A stretch of 64,000 nt of DNA. Origin: Nitzschia sp. pyKryTriq1 (Eukaryota > Bacillariophyta > Bacillariophyceae > Bacillariales > Bacillariaceae). Positions 30,937-41,805 of the stretch are shown here, in pieces (positions within the stretch are counted from its first letter, which is position 1; the number at the start of each line of letters is the position of its first letter). Made by a program: the position numbers and the translations under genes. The stretch spans positions 571,469 to 635,468 of the forward strand of contig OY101131.1 of the NCBI GenBank assembly GCA_956465555.1, read 5' to 3'. Below the pieces are notes generated by a model, which was not told the DNA's origin, ran no database searches, and saw nothing but the letters and a program-made list of their open reading frames with translations.

Positions 30937-32196
30937 CTAGTAGTTCATGAATATATACTTGGTTTCCAAATATTCTGCCAATCCCATCGAACTACCTTCT
31001 CGCCCTAGACCGCTCTCTTTGACTCCTCCGAAAGGGGCAGAAGCACTGCTAATGATACCTTCGTTTACCCCAACAATACCGCATTCCAATATGTTGCCGA
31101 AGAATACAGGCACGCACAAGAACAACAAATTATCTTAGGCAAATGAACGGATGACCCAGGAGCCCTCCACGGTTTTATAACTAGTACTAGTAGTATATCA
31201 TTTCGCACGTACCTTTGCGAAAAAGAAAATGCCCGACTCAGATTGTTTGTACAAAAATAGGCGGCCAAACCCACGGAAGAGTCATTGGCGATTGCCAGTG
31301 CTTGATCATCCCTGTCAAATGTATGAATAGCCACAACCGGACCAAAAGTCTCCGTCTTCCATAAATCGGCATCCACGGGGACACCCGTCAATATTGTGGG
31401 CTCATAAAAGTGAGGCCCCAATCCTTCCAGTCGATTTCCCCCCAACCGAAGGGTCGCTCCCATGGACAGGGCTTGCTCCACTTTGGTAGTGATCGAATCC
31501 ACCGCCGTCGGAGTAATGAGAGGGCCCATTGTGGTGGGGGTGGGGGTGACATCCATTCCTGCTCCAACTTGAAGCTGCTGCGTTTGTGCTACCAATTTCT
31601 CCACAAATTCGTCGTGGATGGAAGAATGAACAAGAAATCGATCGGCGCACACACACGTTTGGCCGGCATTCCGGAATTTACTGGCAATGGCGGCGGTCAC
31701 CGCTTGGTCCAAATCCGCATCTCCAAATACAACAAACGGTGCATTCCCCCCTAATTCCAAGGACAATCGTTTGACCGTACTGGAAGATTGCTCCATCAAC
31801 CACTTGCCCACCTTGGTCGATCCAGTAAAACTAATCTTTTGGACCAAGGGATTGGCACAAAAGGCGGCGCCTACAGAGGGCGTGTCGTCCGTCGAGGCGG
31901 TCAGGATAGAGACCACATCTCTCGGTATTCCAGCCCGGTATGCCAAAGTGGCCAAGGCAATCGCGCTCAATGGAGTCAGCTCGGAAGGTTTCACCACAGC
32001 GGTACATCCAGCGGCGAGTGCCGGCCCGACTTTGCGAGTCAACATGGCGGAAGGAAAGTTCCATGGTGTGATCATCGCTGTCAATCCCACAGCTTGATGT
32101 CGGGCCAGGATTTGTCCACGAGGACTGGTTCCATCTTGTGGTTGCACAAAGGGAGTCGGCACCAAGAATCCTCCACCGGCTGTCAACCGAATCTAC
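30937..32196 (-). pseudogene. Succinate-semialdehyde dehydrogenase-like ALDH, N-terminally truncated
   Basis: Clear ALDH sequence of the SSADH (GabD/ALDH5) type: LTAMITPWNFPSAM, AAGCTAVVKPSELTPLSA, ISFTGSTKVGKWLM, the general base in LSLELGGNAPF and the nucleophile in RNAGQTCVCADRF. KTETFGPV and, in the last exon, [20 protein letters not shown] and [10 protein letters not shown] also fit. SSADH normally begins about 130 residues earlier; here the frame stops just upstream of 32196 at a TAG that could be an acceptor AG, and I find no upstream exon. Near the 3' end, a good donor (CAAAG/GTACGTG at 31213) has no properly placed AG: the best-fitting acceptor reads GG, before CAACATATTGG. It is either a decaying copy or a misassembled gene. 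If it were functional, it would oxidise succinate semialdehyde to succinate. Confidence 0.7.
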
Positions 32197-33252
32197 GCAC
32201 CACAGACAGACGACTCACAAATTGAATCATGCGCGAGTCATCATCCGACGAACATTCAAAAGGAATGAGAAGCTTTTGCAACAACAACAGCAACAGCATT
32301 ACCCGTGACGAAGCACTTGATGCTCTCCAAGAACTCTCGTCCTCCGGTGCCAAATCCTTTGATATCGTCTTTGCGCCTGAACGGAAGCTCACCTCGAATG
32401 CTCTTCGACGAGTCATCCGTGAGCATGATCTACATCGTCCCAATGCGGAAGACGAGCGTAGTAGTAGTAGTGTGAAGCGCCCAATCCAACAAAAGCGAAG
32501 GATCGTTGAGTTTGGAGGAAAGAGCATCCGTGAGGGTGACGGTCGTTGCTGACCGGCTGGTAGAAGAAGAAAATCCCTGCACCATCCTTAATGATATTAT
32601 TCGAGTTCCCCAATAGGTTGCCGAGAGAATTCCTCTCTTATGTGGTTTCGAACATAAGGTGGAATGTCTGATGTGAATGTGGCATTTCGCCAACAGCGTC
32701 ATGCTGCAGGAGGAAGAAGCTGCGAAGAAAAGTACTAAACAAAGACTGGCAGATTGCACGTACTTGGAAGAAAGCATGTTCCAGACCAAGTCCACATTAT
32801 TTCAGCACATGCTTCGAGTGGGTGCTGTGTGATGACATGATCGTTAGGATGGTTGCGAATGCGTCGTTGCATCTCAGCAATACCACGTCCTGTGTTCTGT
32901 ACTGTAGTACCGTATACTAGCTGCCGGTAGACGCGATGATGATCTTGATGCGCCGAAACAGACGAAGATCTTCGTCTGATGCTTATATCTTCTGGACGAG
33001 GACAGACGCCCACGCTCAGAAAGCCCGTCTAATATCAAATACCGGTACTATTGGTACGTACGTGTTGAACCTTGGTTGAACCTTGAACGGAGGGGATGGG
33101 GAAAGAGTCGAATGAGTCATGAATGGTATCTTTCTTCGTTCTTCTCGTGTGGCTTTTCTGAGAAACGCAACGTCATCATCATACCGCGGCATACTTGTAC
33201 CAGTACCTGATGGGAAATAGCTTCGAGCTTCGAGTTTTCTGCTGTTGGGACG
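32197..33252. other. Spacer at the truncated 5' side of the ALDH
   Basis: About 1.05 kb. It contains the short plus-strand ORF at 32229-32552 and a GTAC cluster around 33040-33060. Otherwise I see no gene; the ALDH N-terminal domain is not in it on either strand. Confidence 0.4.
32229..32552 (+). CDS. Possible small hypothetical protein
   Basis: 107 residues with an ATG start. The middle reads as real protein (TRDEALDALQELSSSGAKS, then FDIVFAPERKLTSNALRR), with Ser/Asn runs at both sides. No domain is recognised. It begins 33 bp from the truncated ALDH on the opposite strand, so it may mark the foreign side of a rearrangement breakpoint. Confidence 0.35.
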   Translation: MRESSSDEHSKGMRSFCNNNSNSITRDEALDALQELSSSGAKSFDIVFAPERKLTSNALRRVIREHDLHRPNAEDERSSSSVKRPIQQKRRIVEFGGKSIREGDGRC

Positions 33253-35109
33253 ATGTTGTGTGATGATGTTCAAGGATCAAGAATCAACATGGTAGATACG
33301 ACTCCATATCACTCTTTCATCATGATGTTTTATTCTCAAGTGCATATTTGTTTGCTCCTCTGCCTTTGTCTTTCTGGCATCTCTGGGTTTGTTGTCGTCC
33401 ATCAGCAGCAGCCCGGGAGTACTTATACTTGTAATCACCTGAGAGCTAATACCAAGGCCGAAGATGACACGACGTCAACTACTCCCATAGAATTGACCGA
33501 GGATCAGGTAGGTTATACAGTACATACAATGATGTGGTTACTGCTGACTGTTATGGATTAAAAGTACTATTCCGCATTCTTACGGCCACCGGTTTGTTAT
33601 TATTGCTGCGCAGCGCTATTTTGCTTTGGGGTATCTCAACAAACACGAGGGTGATGTTTTGCTGGCCTTTGCCGAGACCTTTTCGGAATTGGGAAGCATC
33701 AAATTGAAGAAAAATGGCTGGAGCGGAGGCTCTTACACGTTGGAAGAAGCCAAGATTGTAGCTATCGATTCGCAAAAACTGGACCTGGAGGTGACGGTAC
33801 AGGAAAGATCCAAACCAGCAGCTGTCGAAGCAGTGTCGGTCAATTTGGGTGAGTATGCTCCAGATATTATAATCCAAACAAGTATGCATTGACGATTCCT
33901 CATCCGTTCATCCTCCCAATAAATAATAAAAGATGCAACTCCTGTCATTTCCATTCGAAGTCCCCACGCTGACATGAAACCTGTTCCACGCGATCTCGGC
34001 ATGCATCCGGTCGATGATATGGTCCGTCGATTGAATCGACTTTGCTGGATTGTCAACAAGCCCAAAACGACTGGACGATTGATTCAAATGGGCATTCAGA
34101 TAGGGGGAAGTGGGATGGGAAAAATCAAACACAATTTGTATCTGAATCAAGTGCCCCACAATCGATTTGTTCGGCAGTACTTTTATGGCATGGCTGCCGA
34201 TGCGACGATGGAGGCTGTCATGCTGTGTTCGCAAGGCAAACTATCGAATCGTATGAAATTGATTTCCATGTTTCCAGAAATGAATCCCTCTATGGATTCA
34301 TATCGGTAAGCTTTTGTTGTATTGTGATGGCAGGTACGTCGCAGCATTATCCTTATTCTTTTTTCCACGCCCCTATCATTCGATTATTACGTTCTCGCCC
34401 CAACAACCAAAACAGGATCGGTACTATTTTGGAAATGGTTCGAAGCATTGCAATTCGTTTGTGCGAGCAAAATCTTCGTGTTAGGGTTTGTGTGCAAGGA
34501 TCCATGGGAGTAGGTATCTTTACGGGTGTCCCCAAGCAGTTGAATGGCGTTTCGAAGCTCTTGCAAATGATGGATTGGCAATCCGAAGAGGGAGAAGAAA
34601 ACGAAGGTATGGTGGGTAACTACTTGAATTTCGGTTTGGTCGGAAAAGAACATGTAGTCAATGGACACACAATGGAAGACGGTCAAAAAGTGGAACAGGA
34701 TGATGTGTTTATCATCATCGCTCCCCAATCCATGGTAGGAGTGGACTCGTCGATCATTGGAGCCTTGAAGGAAATGACAGAAGCAGCAGGAGATCGACCC
34801 ATCATCTTGATCAACCCCGATCTGACCGACAAGGTCAGCAGTCAAGGACAGCAAAATGTCCGGGGGCGACAGGACCGGATCGACTTTGCCAATAGCTTTC
34901 AAACCATTTATCACTTCCAAAACATTTACGTCAGTGGCACTTCGTATTTTCCGATTTTGGGGAGTATGACCAAACTATCTCCAAGGGGGCCGTGGGTGGC
35001 GCATCAGCGTCGAGACTTGATGAATGAAGATGGAGAAGTTTACATTCCCGTTCTTTCGGGGGAAGAGAAACCCGATGGAGAAGCGATTCTCGAATCTTTT
35101 GACCGGTGA
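33253..35109 (+). CDS. DUF1995 family protein, probably plastid
   Basis: Four exons: 33253-33507, 33614-33848, 33933-34305 and 34416-35109 (GT-AG; phases 0, 1, 2), 518 residues. ATGs at 33289 or 33322-33325 could start a shorter signal peptide; the hydrophobic stretch HICLLLCLCLSGISGFVVV ends in an SGF junction that may be the plastid motif. The second half is DUF1995: LRVRVCVQGSMGVGIFTG, EQDDVFIIIAPQSMVGVDSS, DRPIILINPDLTD, RIDFANSFQTIYHFQNIYV and PRGPWVAHQRRD. DUF1995 proteins are plastid-associated in algae and plants; one plant member (LPA3) assists photosystem II assembly. The first half (GYLNKHEGDVLLAFAETF) is not recognised. Confidence 0.8.
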
Positions 35110-35670
35110 TTTGTTTGAAAGATCATCATCATCATCATCATCACGTGTTAGCTACAAGGCTACTCCCGCTAAAAGACTATACTATTAGAACAACTAGACT
35201 ACAGCCTCTGATAGTTAGTTGGATGAACGTAGTTAGGTTAGTTTCAGGGAAGCCAAGCCAAACTGACTGTGACCAACAAGTGCGTGACCGGGTCGTGGCT
35301 ATCGTGGCGGGGGCGGGTCGGGTCGCGGCGAGGCCGGCTATGATACCGGTACACGTACGCTACCGGCAGACGACGACGCGACGCGACGCGACGATTGTCG
35401 TTTGTACGTATTGTTATAGGTATGTACGATACTCATATGACAAAGCCTTCTTCATACATACTTAGGGCAGGCACGCGCGCGCCCAAGTTTCTGAACGGAA
35501 ATTTTCAAAACGAACCACCACGAGAATGACATGATGATGATTGATGATGTTTTGTTTGTGTGTGCGCGTTTCCTTCACATCACAACGTGGCAAACGGCAC
35601 AAACAGGCAACAACACAACATCTTCACATCCTACAGTAGGTACAAATCACCATCTCAGCAGAACTACAGT
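35110..35670. other. Spacer upstream of the SAP-domain gene
   Basis: About 560 bp. It contains an ATC trinucleotide run near 35125-35145, a short CGACG repeat near 35378-35395 and one TACCGGTACACGTACG word near 35345. No gene is recognised. It presumably includes the promoter of the next gene. Confidence 0.4.
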
Positions 35671-37215
35671 ATGTCGAAGTTGTGGCTCTTTGCGATCGCC
35701 CTGTTGTTAGTCAGCGGCGTGACGACGTACGCCAAAGATTGCACCACGACGGTGTCTCGTGGCAAGGAGTTGAAACAGCTGGTGCAACGCTCTCACGTGT
35801 TGGTGGCACTACTAGTGGACGACGACGATGATGCTGATGATGCTGATCCCAGCAGTACTGCTAAGAACGCCAATTATGCGGAATTGTGTGAACGTCTCAA
35901 AGCCACTCCGGAAGCCCGAGTGTCCGACTTTGAAATTGTGTTGGTCACAGATCCCATTTTACAGCGCAAAGTCTGGTCGTCGAGTCGGGCGGCGCCGGTC
36001 ACGTTTGTGGAGCGGGCATGGTTCCGTTTGGAATCATATTACCTTGTCTATTTGAAACCACTACTACCCGCACTACCTGCTGCCTCAAAGAAAGATGAAC
36101 CATCCTCCACGACGCCGTCTCTTCCGGAATACGTCTTGTTTCGACAAGGCGCGTCTTATGAAACGGGGACGGGACTGCGCTATGCCAAGGAAGACACGAG
36201 TAGTACGACTAGTCCTACAGCAGATGCGGTCAGCACCTTTGTTGCTTCTTGGCTCCAGCGTCAAAAGTTGGGCAATTACGTCTATTCTCTCGGCACGTAC
36301 GATTTGATTGCTGCCAAAACCATGGAATGGGCGGCTGCGGAGGCCAACACCAAAGAGAAAGTGGCTGCCACTGTATGGGTTCATGTGGTCGGACGGTTAG
36401 CGAAATATTTGGTGCAACCGACCTTTTTGGACTTTGAAACGGAACTCGCTTCCATATACTTCAAGTGTTCTACCAAAGTCTTGGAACATGGGGTAGACTA
36501 CCCTCAGACTCAAATTGATCGGTTGGAACGACTGTTGGCAGAAGAGGATTCCTCCATTTCTCCGCTACAGCGAGAAAAACTATCGCAGCGTTTGTACATC
36601 TGGAAGCGATTCCAGGAACCGATTACAGTATCGTCCGACGCCTTGTGGAACTTTATGGGACGACTCGCGCTCAACTTGTTGAGTGTCTTGGGTATGGCGA
36701 TTCTGATTCCATTGATCCTTTTTGCTCGGGATGACTACGATGATGAGGAAGCCGAAACCGAGACAGCGAAAGAAGAAATCGAGGGGGAAGTGCAGCTGCA
36801 GGAGCAGCCGGGGACGGAATCCACAGAGGAGGAGAACCGCGAAGAAGGAGAAGAGCTGGGTTCACCATCACCCAACGTGGCCAAGAAATTATTTCTCTCG
36901 GAGGAGAGTCCGAAGGAAGACCCTTCAAGTAGCGCTCCCAAGGAATTGACCAAGAAGGAAAAAACTGAACTTGCCATTCGACGTGCCAAGGAATCCATGG
37001 CAGCCGACAAGAAACGAGTGGAAGACACCAAAGCAAAAAAAAGCGCTGCTGCTGCTGCAAGTAGTTCTAATGCTACAGGAGCTCCTGCATTCACCGAGAA
37101 CGAACTACAGGGTTTCACTGTCATCCAGCTGAAAGACATGCTGAAAGAACGGAATCAGGTGAAAACTGGAAAGAAGGCGGACTTAATCGAACGTCTCTTG
37201 AGCGCGGCAAAATAA
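35671..37215 (+). CDS. ER-lumen thioredoxin/ERp29-like, transmembrane, SAP-domain protein
   Basis: Single exon, 514 residues from the ATG at 35671; the frame is open upstream without an ATG. Order of parts: signal peptide (LWLFAIALLLVSGVTTYA); a thioredoxin-like region without a CxxC (VLVALLVDD, FEIVLVTD, EYVLFRQG); an ERp29 C-terminal-like helical region (about 205-320, with LEHGVDYPQTQIDRLERLLAE); one TM segment (about 329-352, LLSVLGMAILIPLILFA); an acidic stretch; a Lys/Ala coiled coil; and a C-terminal SAP motif (about 478-512, FTVIQLKDMLKERNQVKTGK). The topology should be lumenal N-terminus and cytosolic SAP. ERp29-type domains assist secretory protein folding; SAP motifs usually bind nucleic acid. 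The combination is unusual. Confidence 0.75.
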   Translation: MSKLWLFAIALLLVSGVTTYAKDCTTTVSRGKELKQLVQRSHVLVALLVDDDDDADDADPSSTAKNANYAELCERLKATPEARVSDFEIVLVTDPILQRKVWSSSRAAPVTFVERAWFRLESYYLVYLKPLLPALPAASKKDEPSSTTPSLPEYVLFRQGASYETGTGLRYAKEDTSSTTSPTADAVSTFVASWLQRQKLGNYVYSLGTYDLIAAKTMEWAAAEANTKEKVAATVWVHVVGRLAKYLVQPTFLDFETELASIYFKCSTKVLEHGVDYPQTQIDRLERLLAEEDSSISPLQREKLSQRLYIWKRFQEPITVSSDALWNFMGRLALNLLSVLGMAILIPLILFARDDYDDEEAETETAKEEIEGEVQLQEQPGTESTEEENREEGEELGSPSPNVAKKLFLSEESPKEDPSSSAPKELTKKEKTELAIRRAKESMAADKKRVEDTKAKKSAAAAASSSNATGAPAFTENELQGFTVIQLKDMLKERNQVKTGKKADLIERLLSAAK

Positions 37216-37385
37216 ATAAAAAGTAACAATCGCACATACAGTAATTCAATGATGTATAGTACTTGGTACATAGACTACTATTTTTTGACGACTTTATTGT
37301 GTACTCTGTCGATACTCTGCACTCCTCTTGTTCTCGGAGTAGACGTTATCAATATTCTTCTCAAGAAAAGGAAAGTTTTTACAGG

Positions 37386-38405
37386 TTATCGATAATGTGA
37401 AAAGTAGAGGTAGGTATTAAAAAAAAGTAGGCCCATTACCGAAGAGACCAAGAAATATCGCGAGAAGCCAATGGGTGGAGGTGGCGAAGTGCTGGGGCTC
37501 TCCAGTAGTAGTATTGAGGAGAACAGTGAGGCACTTTTCTTGTGGTTGTTGGGACAGACGACTCCTCCATTCTTCGTGTCACATGAAAAACTAGTATCAG
37601 AGGAGGATGGATCAGCTTCTTCTGTCCTCGATGGAATCAACCCTGGTTTGTTGCTACCAGTACTGCTACTACTCATGTGCTCGTGGGCACGTCGACGACG
37701 TTCTTCCTGGTAGTGCGCCTCGCTGGAGGTTTTGACCCAACTTGTTGCTCCCACCAACGCCTCTTTGATCATAAAATTCAAAACAAAAGAGGGAATCCAG
37801 TCCAGCAATGTAGTATGAGTATAGTAGGTGACTCGACTCCATCCTTCGTTGGTAGGATGCCGCTCCACGTACCAATAGCCAGTATAAGATGCCAACTCGT
37901 ACGGCCTAGTCTCATCCAAGGTCCACACCATTGCTTTTTCTTTGGGATGATACTCGTGCTTGACAAACAAATTCAAAGAAAATAACCGAAATCCAATGGT
38001 CATTTCCGTGAACCAAAGAGTACGACGAGCTTGCTCAGTGACTTGATACGTCTGACAGGCCAAAAGTTTGGGCATCCGTGTCGGGCAGTCGCCAAAATCC
38101 AGTAATACCTCCCAAACAGCGCTCGGAGGAGCATGCACATCTTGAATGAACAGGCCAGTTCCGGAAAGACCTTTAATTTTCTGGACTTTGTATGGTCGTC
38201 CACGGTGTAATGATTCCAATGCCTCGGCCGTCACAAGTTCGGTCTGGAGTTTGGCAGGATCTTTAGGATGAAAGGGTCCTCGGGGCAGATTCCTACCAAC
38301 AAGATTCTCACTAGCAGCATCACTGGATGCCCAACAGCGGTGTGTGATGCACATCCAAGCACAACCGAGCAACACAATATAATGCTTCATAGCTAGTTTT
38401 ACCAT
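37386..38405 (-). CDS. SRPBCC (START/polyketide-cyclase-like) membrane protein
   Basis: Single exon, 339 residues, convergent with the SAP gene. A signal peptide (HYIVLLGCAWMCITHRCWA) is followed by an SRPBCC helix-grip domain: TGLFIQDVHAPPSAVWEVL, LDFGDCPTRMPKLLACQTY, WFTEMTIGFRLFSLNLFVKH and YTGYWYVERHP (about 80-215). A Ser-rich linker and a C-terminal TM segment (FLVSSVMGLLFFNTYLYF) follow. SRPBCC domains bind hydrophobic ligands such as lipids or quinones; Coq10 and polyketide cyclases share the fold. The ligand here is unknown. The topology suggests an exported, tail-anchored lipid-binding protein. Confidence 0.7.
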   Translation of the reverse strand: MVKLAMKHYIVLLGCAWMCITHRCWASSDAASENLVGRNLPRGPFHPKDPAKLQTELVTAEALESLHRGRPYKVQKIKGLSGTGLFIQDVHAPPSAVWEVLLDFGDCPTRMPKLLACQTYQVTEQARRTLWFTEMTIGFRLFSLNLFVKHEYHPKEKAMVWTLDETRPYELASYTGYWYVERHPTNEGWSRVTYYTHTTLLDWIPSFVLNFMIKEALVGATSWVKTSSEAHYQEERRRRAHEHMSSSSTGSNKPGLIPSRTEEADPSSSDTSFSCDTKNGGVVCPNNHKKSASLFSSILLLESPSTSPPPPIGFSRYFLVSSVMGLLFFNTYLYFSHYR

Positions 38406-39208
38406 ATTTATTCGATTTGGAAGTATGCCGTTGTCGAGATTGTTGAATAGTAGAGATTGTGCCTTGTGTTCTTTTTTCTTGTGGGGGATATCTCCCTCCT
38501 GAAGATGATGATCTTCCTGATGCTTACCGGTATTGTCGTCGCGTTTTCGACCGTTGAGCGTTGAGCCTTGAGCCGTCTCCTTGGGGCGCGCGGTTTTGGC
38601 AGAAGCGCGGGTTTCCCATTTTCGATCCAGTCGACCAAAGTAGGCGCCATGACGACTGACTGCTGACTGAAGACTTCATCCTCCTCGTGACTCGTAACTC
38701 CTGCGTGACGCGTGAAATAATGGTCAGTGATACCAAATAATAATACACTTATTGATGATGGCTGGACGTTCAATGTGACATGGATAACTAATACTAAAGA
38801 CACAGATCAGACATCTGAACCATTGAGAGGATGATGAATGATGGCTGAGTATCATACCTACCGACCGCCGGTACAAGCGGTACTGTGGTGTACATACCGG
38901 TAGTACGGTACCAGTACAGTACTTGTACCAGCAGGAGGTACCGGTGTGGTACCGGCACAGCACAACTACTGGTACTTAAAAAAATTGGCACTGCATTTTT
39001 CGCGAGAGAACAACAAAACAGCATGCAGGCAGGCTGGGCCTTTTCGAATTACCCGGCAAAAAGAAAAGAAGATGCTAGCTGAACTCTCAGATTTTTGAGA
39101 GTGCGTGTTGCTGTGACCATCATACGTATACTACTTTTGTTGATTCAAGTGAATTGCAGCATCGACCTTTAGATCCTTTCAGTACAGCAAAACTGAACCT
39201 ATATCGAA
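38406..39208. promoter_or_regulatory. Divergent spacer between SRPBCC and GPCR genes
   Basis: About 800 bp. A GTAC-dense island lies at about 38875-38975. A minus-strand frame at 38408-38803 ends three bases before the SRPBCC ATG but in another frame; it reads partly like protein (MAPTLVDWIENGKPALLPKP) and may be an upstream ORF or noise. Promoters for both genes are expected here. Confidence 0.4.
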
Positions 39209-41679
39209 ATGAGAGATCCTACTAAGTCATCTACGATCATGATGTATCTTGTGTTTTTGATTCTTCTGGGCATTCACGGTGGCGTCAACGCTCTTGGAGG
39301 CATTCCAGGAACCACCCACACCACGAGCGGTTATGACACCGAAATGGGTCAGGACGCCATGTGCTGGTCCAGCATTGCCAGTCCAACTCCGGAAAATGGC
39401 ATCGCCTTTCCGAACGGTGTCCTGGTGAAGGACTTTGCGGTGGCCGATGAGGTGAAATTGCTTGTCTCGTGTCCCACCGGAACGTGGCTTACCGCACATG
39501 CACCACCCGAGTTCTCACTACCAGTACCGGGCGGCTTTCGTCCGCGAACCCTCGAGTGGTACAACTTTACCGTCAGGGGTCGCGTGGACGTGGAGGCGTT
39601 GAATGACGAGTTTGTAGCGAGTGACACTGGCAGCAAGGCTGCAATCAGTATCTTGGCCTGCGACACCGTTACTGCAGGCTTCTGCAGTCCGTTTGTTCAC
39701 GAGCAGGTGCGAAACTAATGTCGAAGTATTGCTTGTTTTCGATCTCGCAATTGCTGCTGTGGTTTCTTATGTTGCTCACCGTGTTCTTTTCAATTCTCTA
39801 TACGCACTGGCTGTAGGCAAATTTCCGCATGCTCCGAGACAATGCTACAATGAAAATGAAAGTCGGCGATCGACATGGTGGTACTCACGTCCACGCACCG
39901 GCCGTCCTTCTGGACCTTCCTGTAAACGCCAATGCATCCTATGAGTTTGAGGTCCAAGTCCCCGTCCTTATTAATGATCCTGGTAATTTTTTTGTTGTAG
40001 GGACGCTTCAATTCTTCACTGGAGATTCCATCTTTACTCCCATTTCACGCTACGATGTGGCGAACGCTCTGAATGCCACCGAACGCCTGATTTCCTATCA
40101 AGAGCCGCCAACGATTCTCGAAGTCTCTGATACTGTTCTCATATTATCTTATATCTGTATTGGATTGGTGGCGTTGGTTTTGCTTGTATTGATTGCAGCA
40201 ACCATACGACACCGAGCCCACCAAGTCATGCAGATTGCCCAAGTGGACTTTTTGATTGTATTTTTGTTCGCGGCGCTTGTGGCAACCATCGGCTGCGTCT
40301 TCTTGGACCCCCGGAGCGACCTCTGGTGTAATCTATCACAAACGTTGATCATGATTCCACTTCAACTATTCTATTCTATTACCTTGGGTCGATTGTGGCG
40401 AATCAACTCGGTGGTGTCGCCTCTTTTAAGAGACCGATTGGCGCGAGCCGCTTCCCAAAGGGGACAACAGCAGAGCATGTTCTCTCAGTTCTGCACCAAA
40501 TGTCGATCCTTCCTTGTCAAAGAGAATTCGCTTCGACGAACGGTGTCTGCCTACAAGGTCATGTGGATTGCAGCCTTTTGTACACTTCCACAAGTGTTGA
40601 TGCAAGTTCTGCGTTGGGTTCTACAGCCACAATCCAAGACTATCGAATTCAATGCCGATCACAGTATCGGTCGTTCTGTCTGCGATGACGGGAAACCTCT
40701 CGGCGAATCACTGGATAGCTACTCGATGTACCTGCTGTTGCTCTTGGTGATAATTTTGTTGATCATGGCCCATGTCGCTCGAAAATTACCGAGTTTGCTC
40801 AACGAGTCCGCCGTCATTTACGATTGCACTTTGCTCAGTATCACCTTGCTTATCTTGGGGGAAGGGTTGATTGCTGTCACCAACATGCCGACAACATCAC
40901 CCGATGTTCCTTACCTGATTCATATTGCTCTGGTCTTGAGTATCACTCTGATAGGATCCTACCGAATCATAGTACCCAAACTCCAGATGGTCTGGAGTGG
41001 ACAAGAAGTCTTGGTGAGCCAGCTGGTAGAGGACCACAAGCAAACTCTACGAAAAGCGAATATGAGCCGAAACAACAACATGTTCAACGTTACCGGATTG
41101 CAAGAGAGCAGCGGCATGCCTCCGATAACAGGAGTTACGACGAATTCTCCGCATACAAGCACTGTGCCTGTGGGAGGCCACCGTCCAAGCAATCTCACCA
41201 GCAGTGGTGTTCACTCCGAATCGTTGTGGTATGGTGGTGAAGTGGACCTAGTGTTGGACGAATCGTCTAGGATCGACAAAGAAACCGAGCATTCGTCAGA
41301 TCATAATGCCGAGGTACATATGGAAGCCGATGGAGAGCCACAATACCAAGGAAAAGAAGCTACCAAAGGAGTGGTCACCTTCCACGAGGGCATGCTCAAA
41401 TCCTCCCAACCGTCATCCAAAGAGGCGGCTAAATTGGCTTTCAAGAATAATAAATCGGCGCGCAAGATTGTGGTCCGAGAGCACGCCGTTCCTTCCAAAC
41501 AACTGGTTCTACGTATGATCGATTTGCAAGCGGAACTTGATATGATCAATAATCGGATAATGAGTGGGATGAATGTGGAGAAGGGGGAATGGGAATCTGT
41601 TCGACGTCTCACGAGTAAACTGGAGCTCACCTTTGATAACGTCGAATTCGAGTGGGAACGGGAGGAGGAGTCAAAGTAG
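39209..41679 (+). CDS. Class C (GABA-B-like) seven-transmembrane receptor
   Basis: Two exons: 39209-39706 and 39817-41679, phase 0, 786 residues. A signal peptide (MMYLVFLILLGIHGGVNA) precedes an extracellular part of about 240 residues that is not a venus-flytrap (periplasmic-binding) domain. It contains cysteines and NxS/T sites (NFT, NAT, NAS). Seven TM segments span about 271-551. Class C hallmarks are the long TM1 (YICIGLVALVLLVLIAA), a TM2-3 region with WCNLSQTLIMIPLQLFYSITLGRLWRI written here only in part (WCNLSQTLIMI), and KVMWIAAFCTLPQVLMQVL. The cytosolic tail of about 235 residues ends in a coiled coil (RMIDLQAELDMINNRIM), as in GABA-B receptors. Diatoms have expanded such receptors; the ligand is unknown. 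Confidence 0.85.
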
Positions 41680-41805
41680 TCAACATGCCTGGAAGGACCA
41701 TCACTTGTTGCTTTCTTTTGCAATAATTAGGTATTTTTGCATTGATGGTATTTGTACATTAGATTCTTTTCTTCGGAGACTTATCTAGTAGAATCATCGT
41801 CATCT

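Noticed and set aside
32183-32527. Minus-strand ORF as the missing N-terminal exon of the ALDH
   Set aside because: Its translation shows no ALDH similarity and is antisense to a more protein-like plus-strand ORF.
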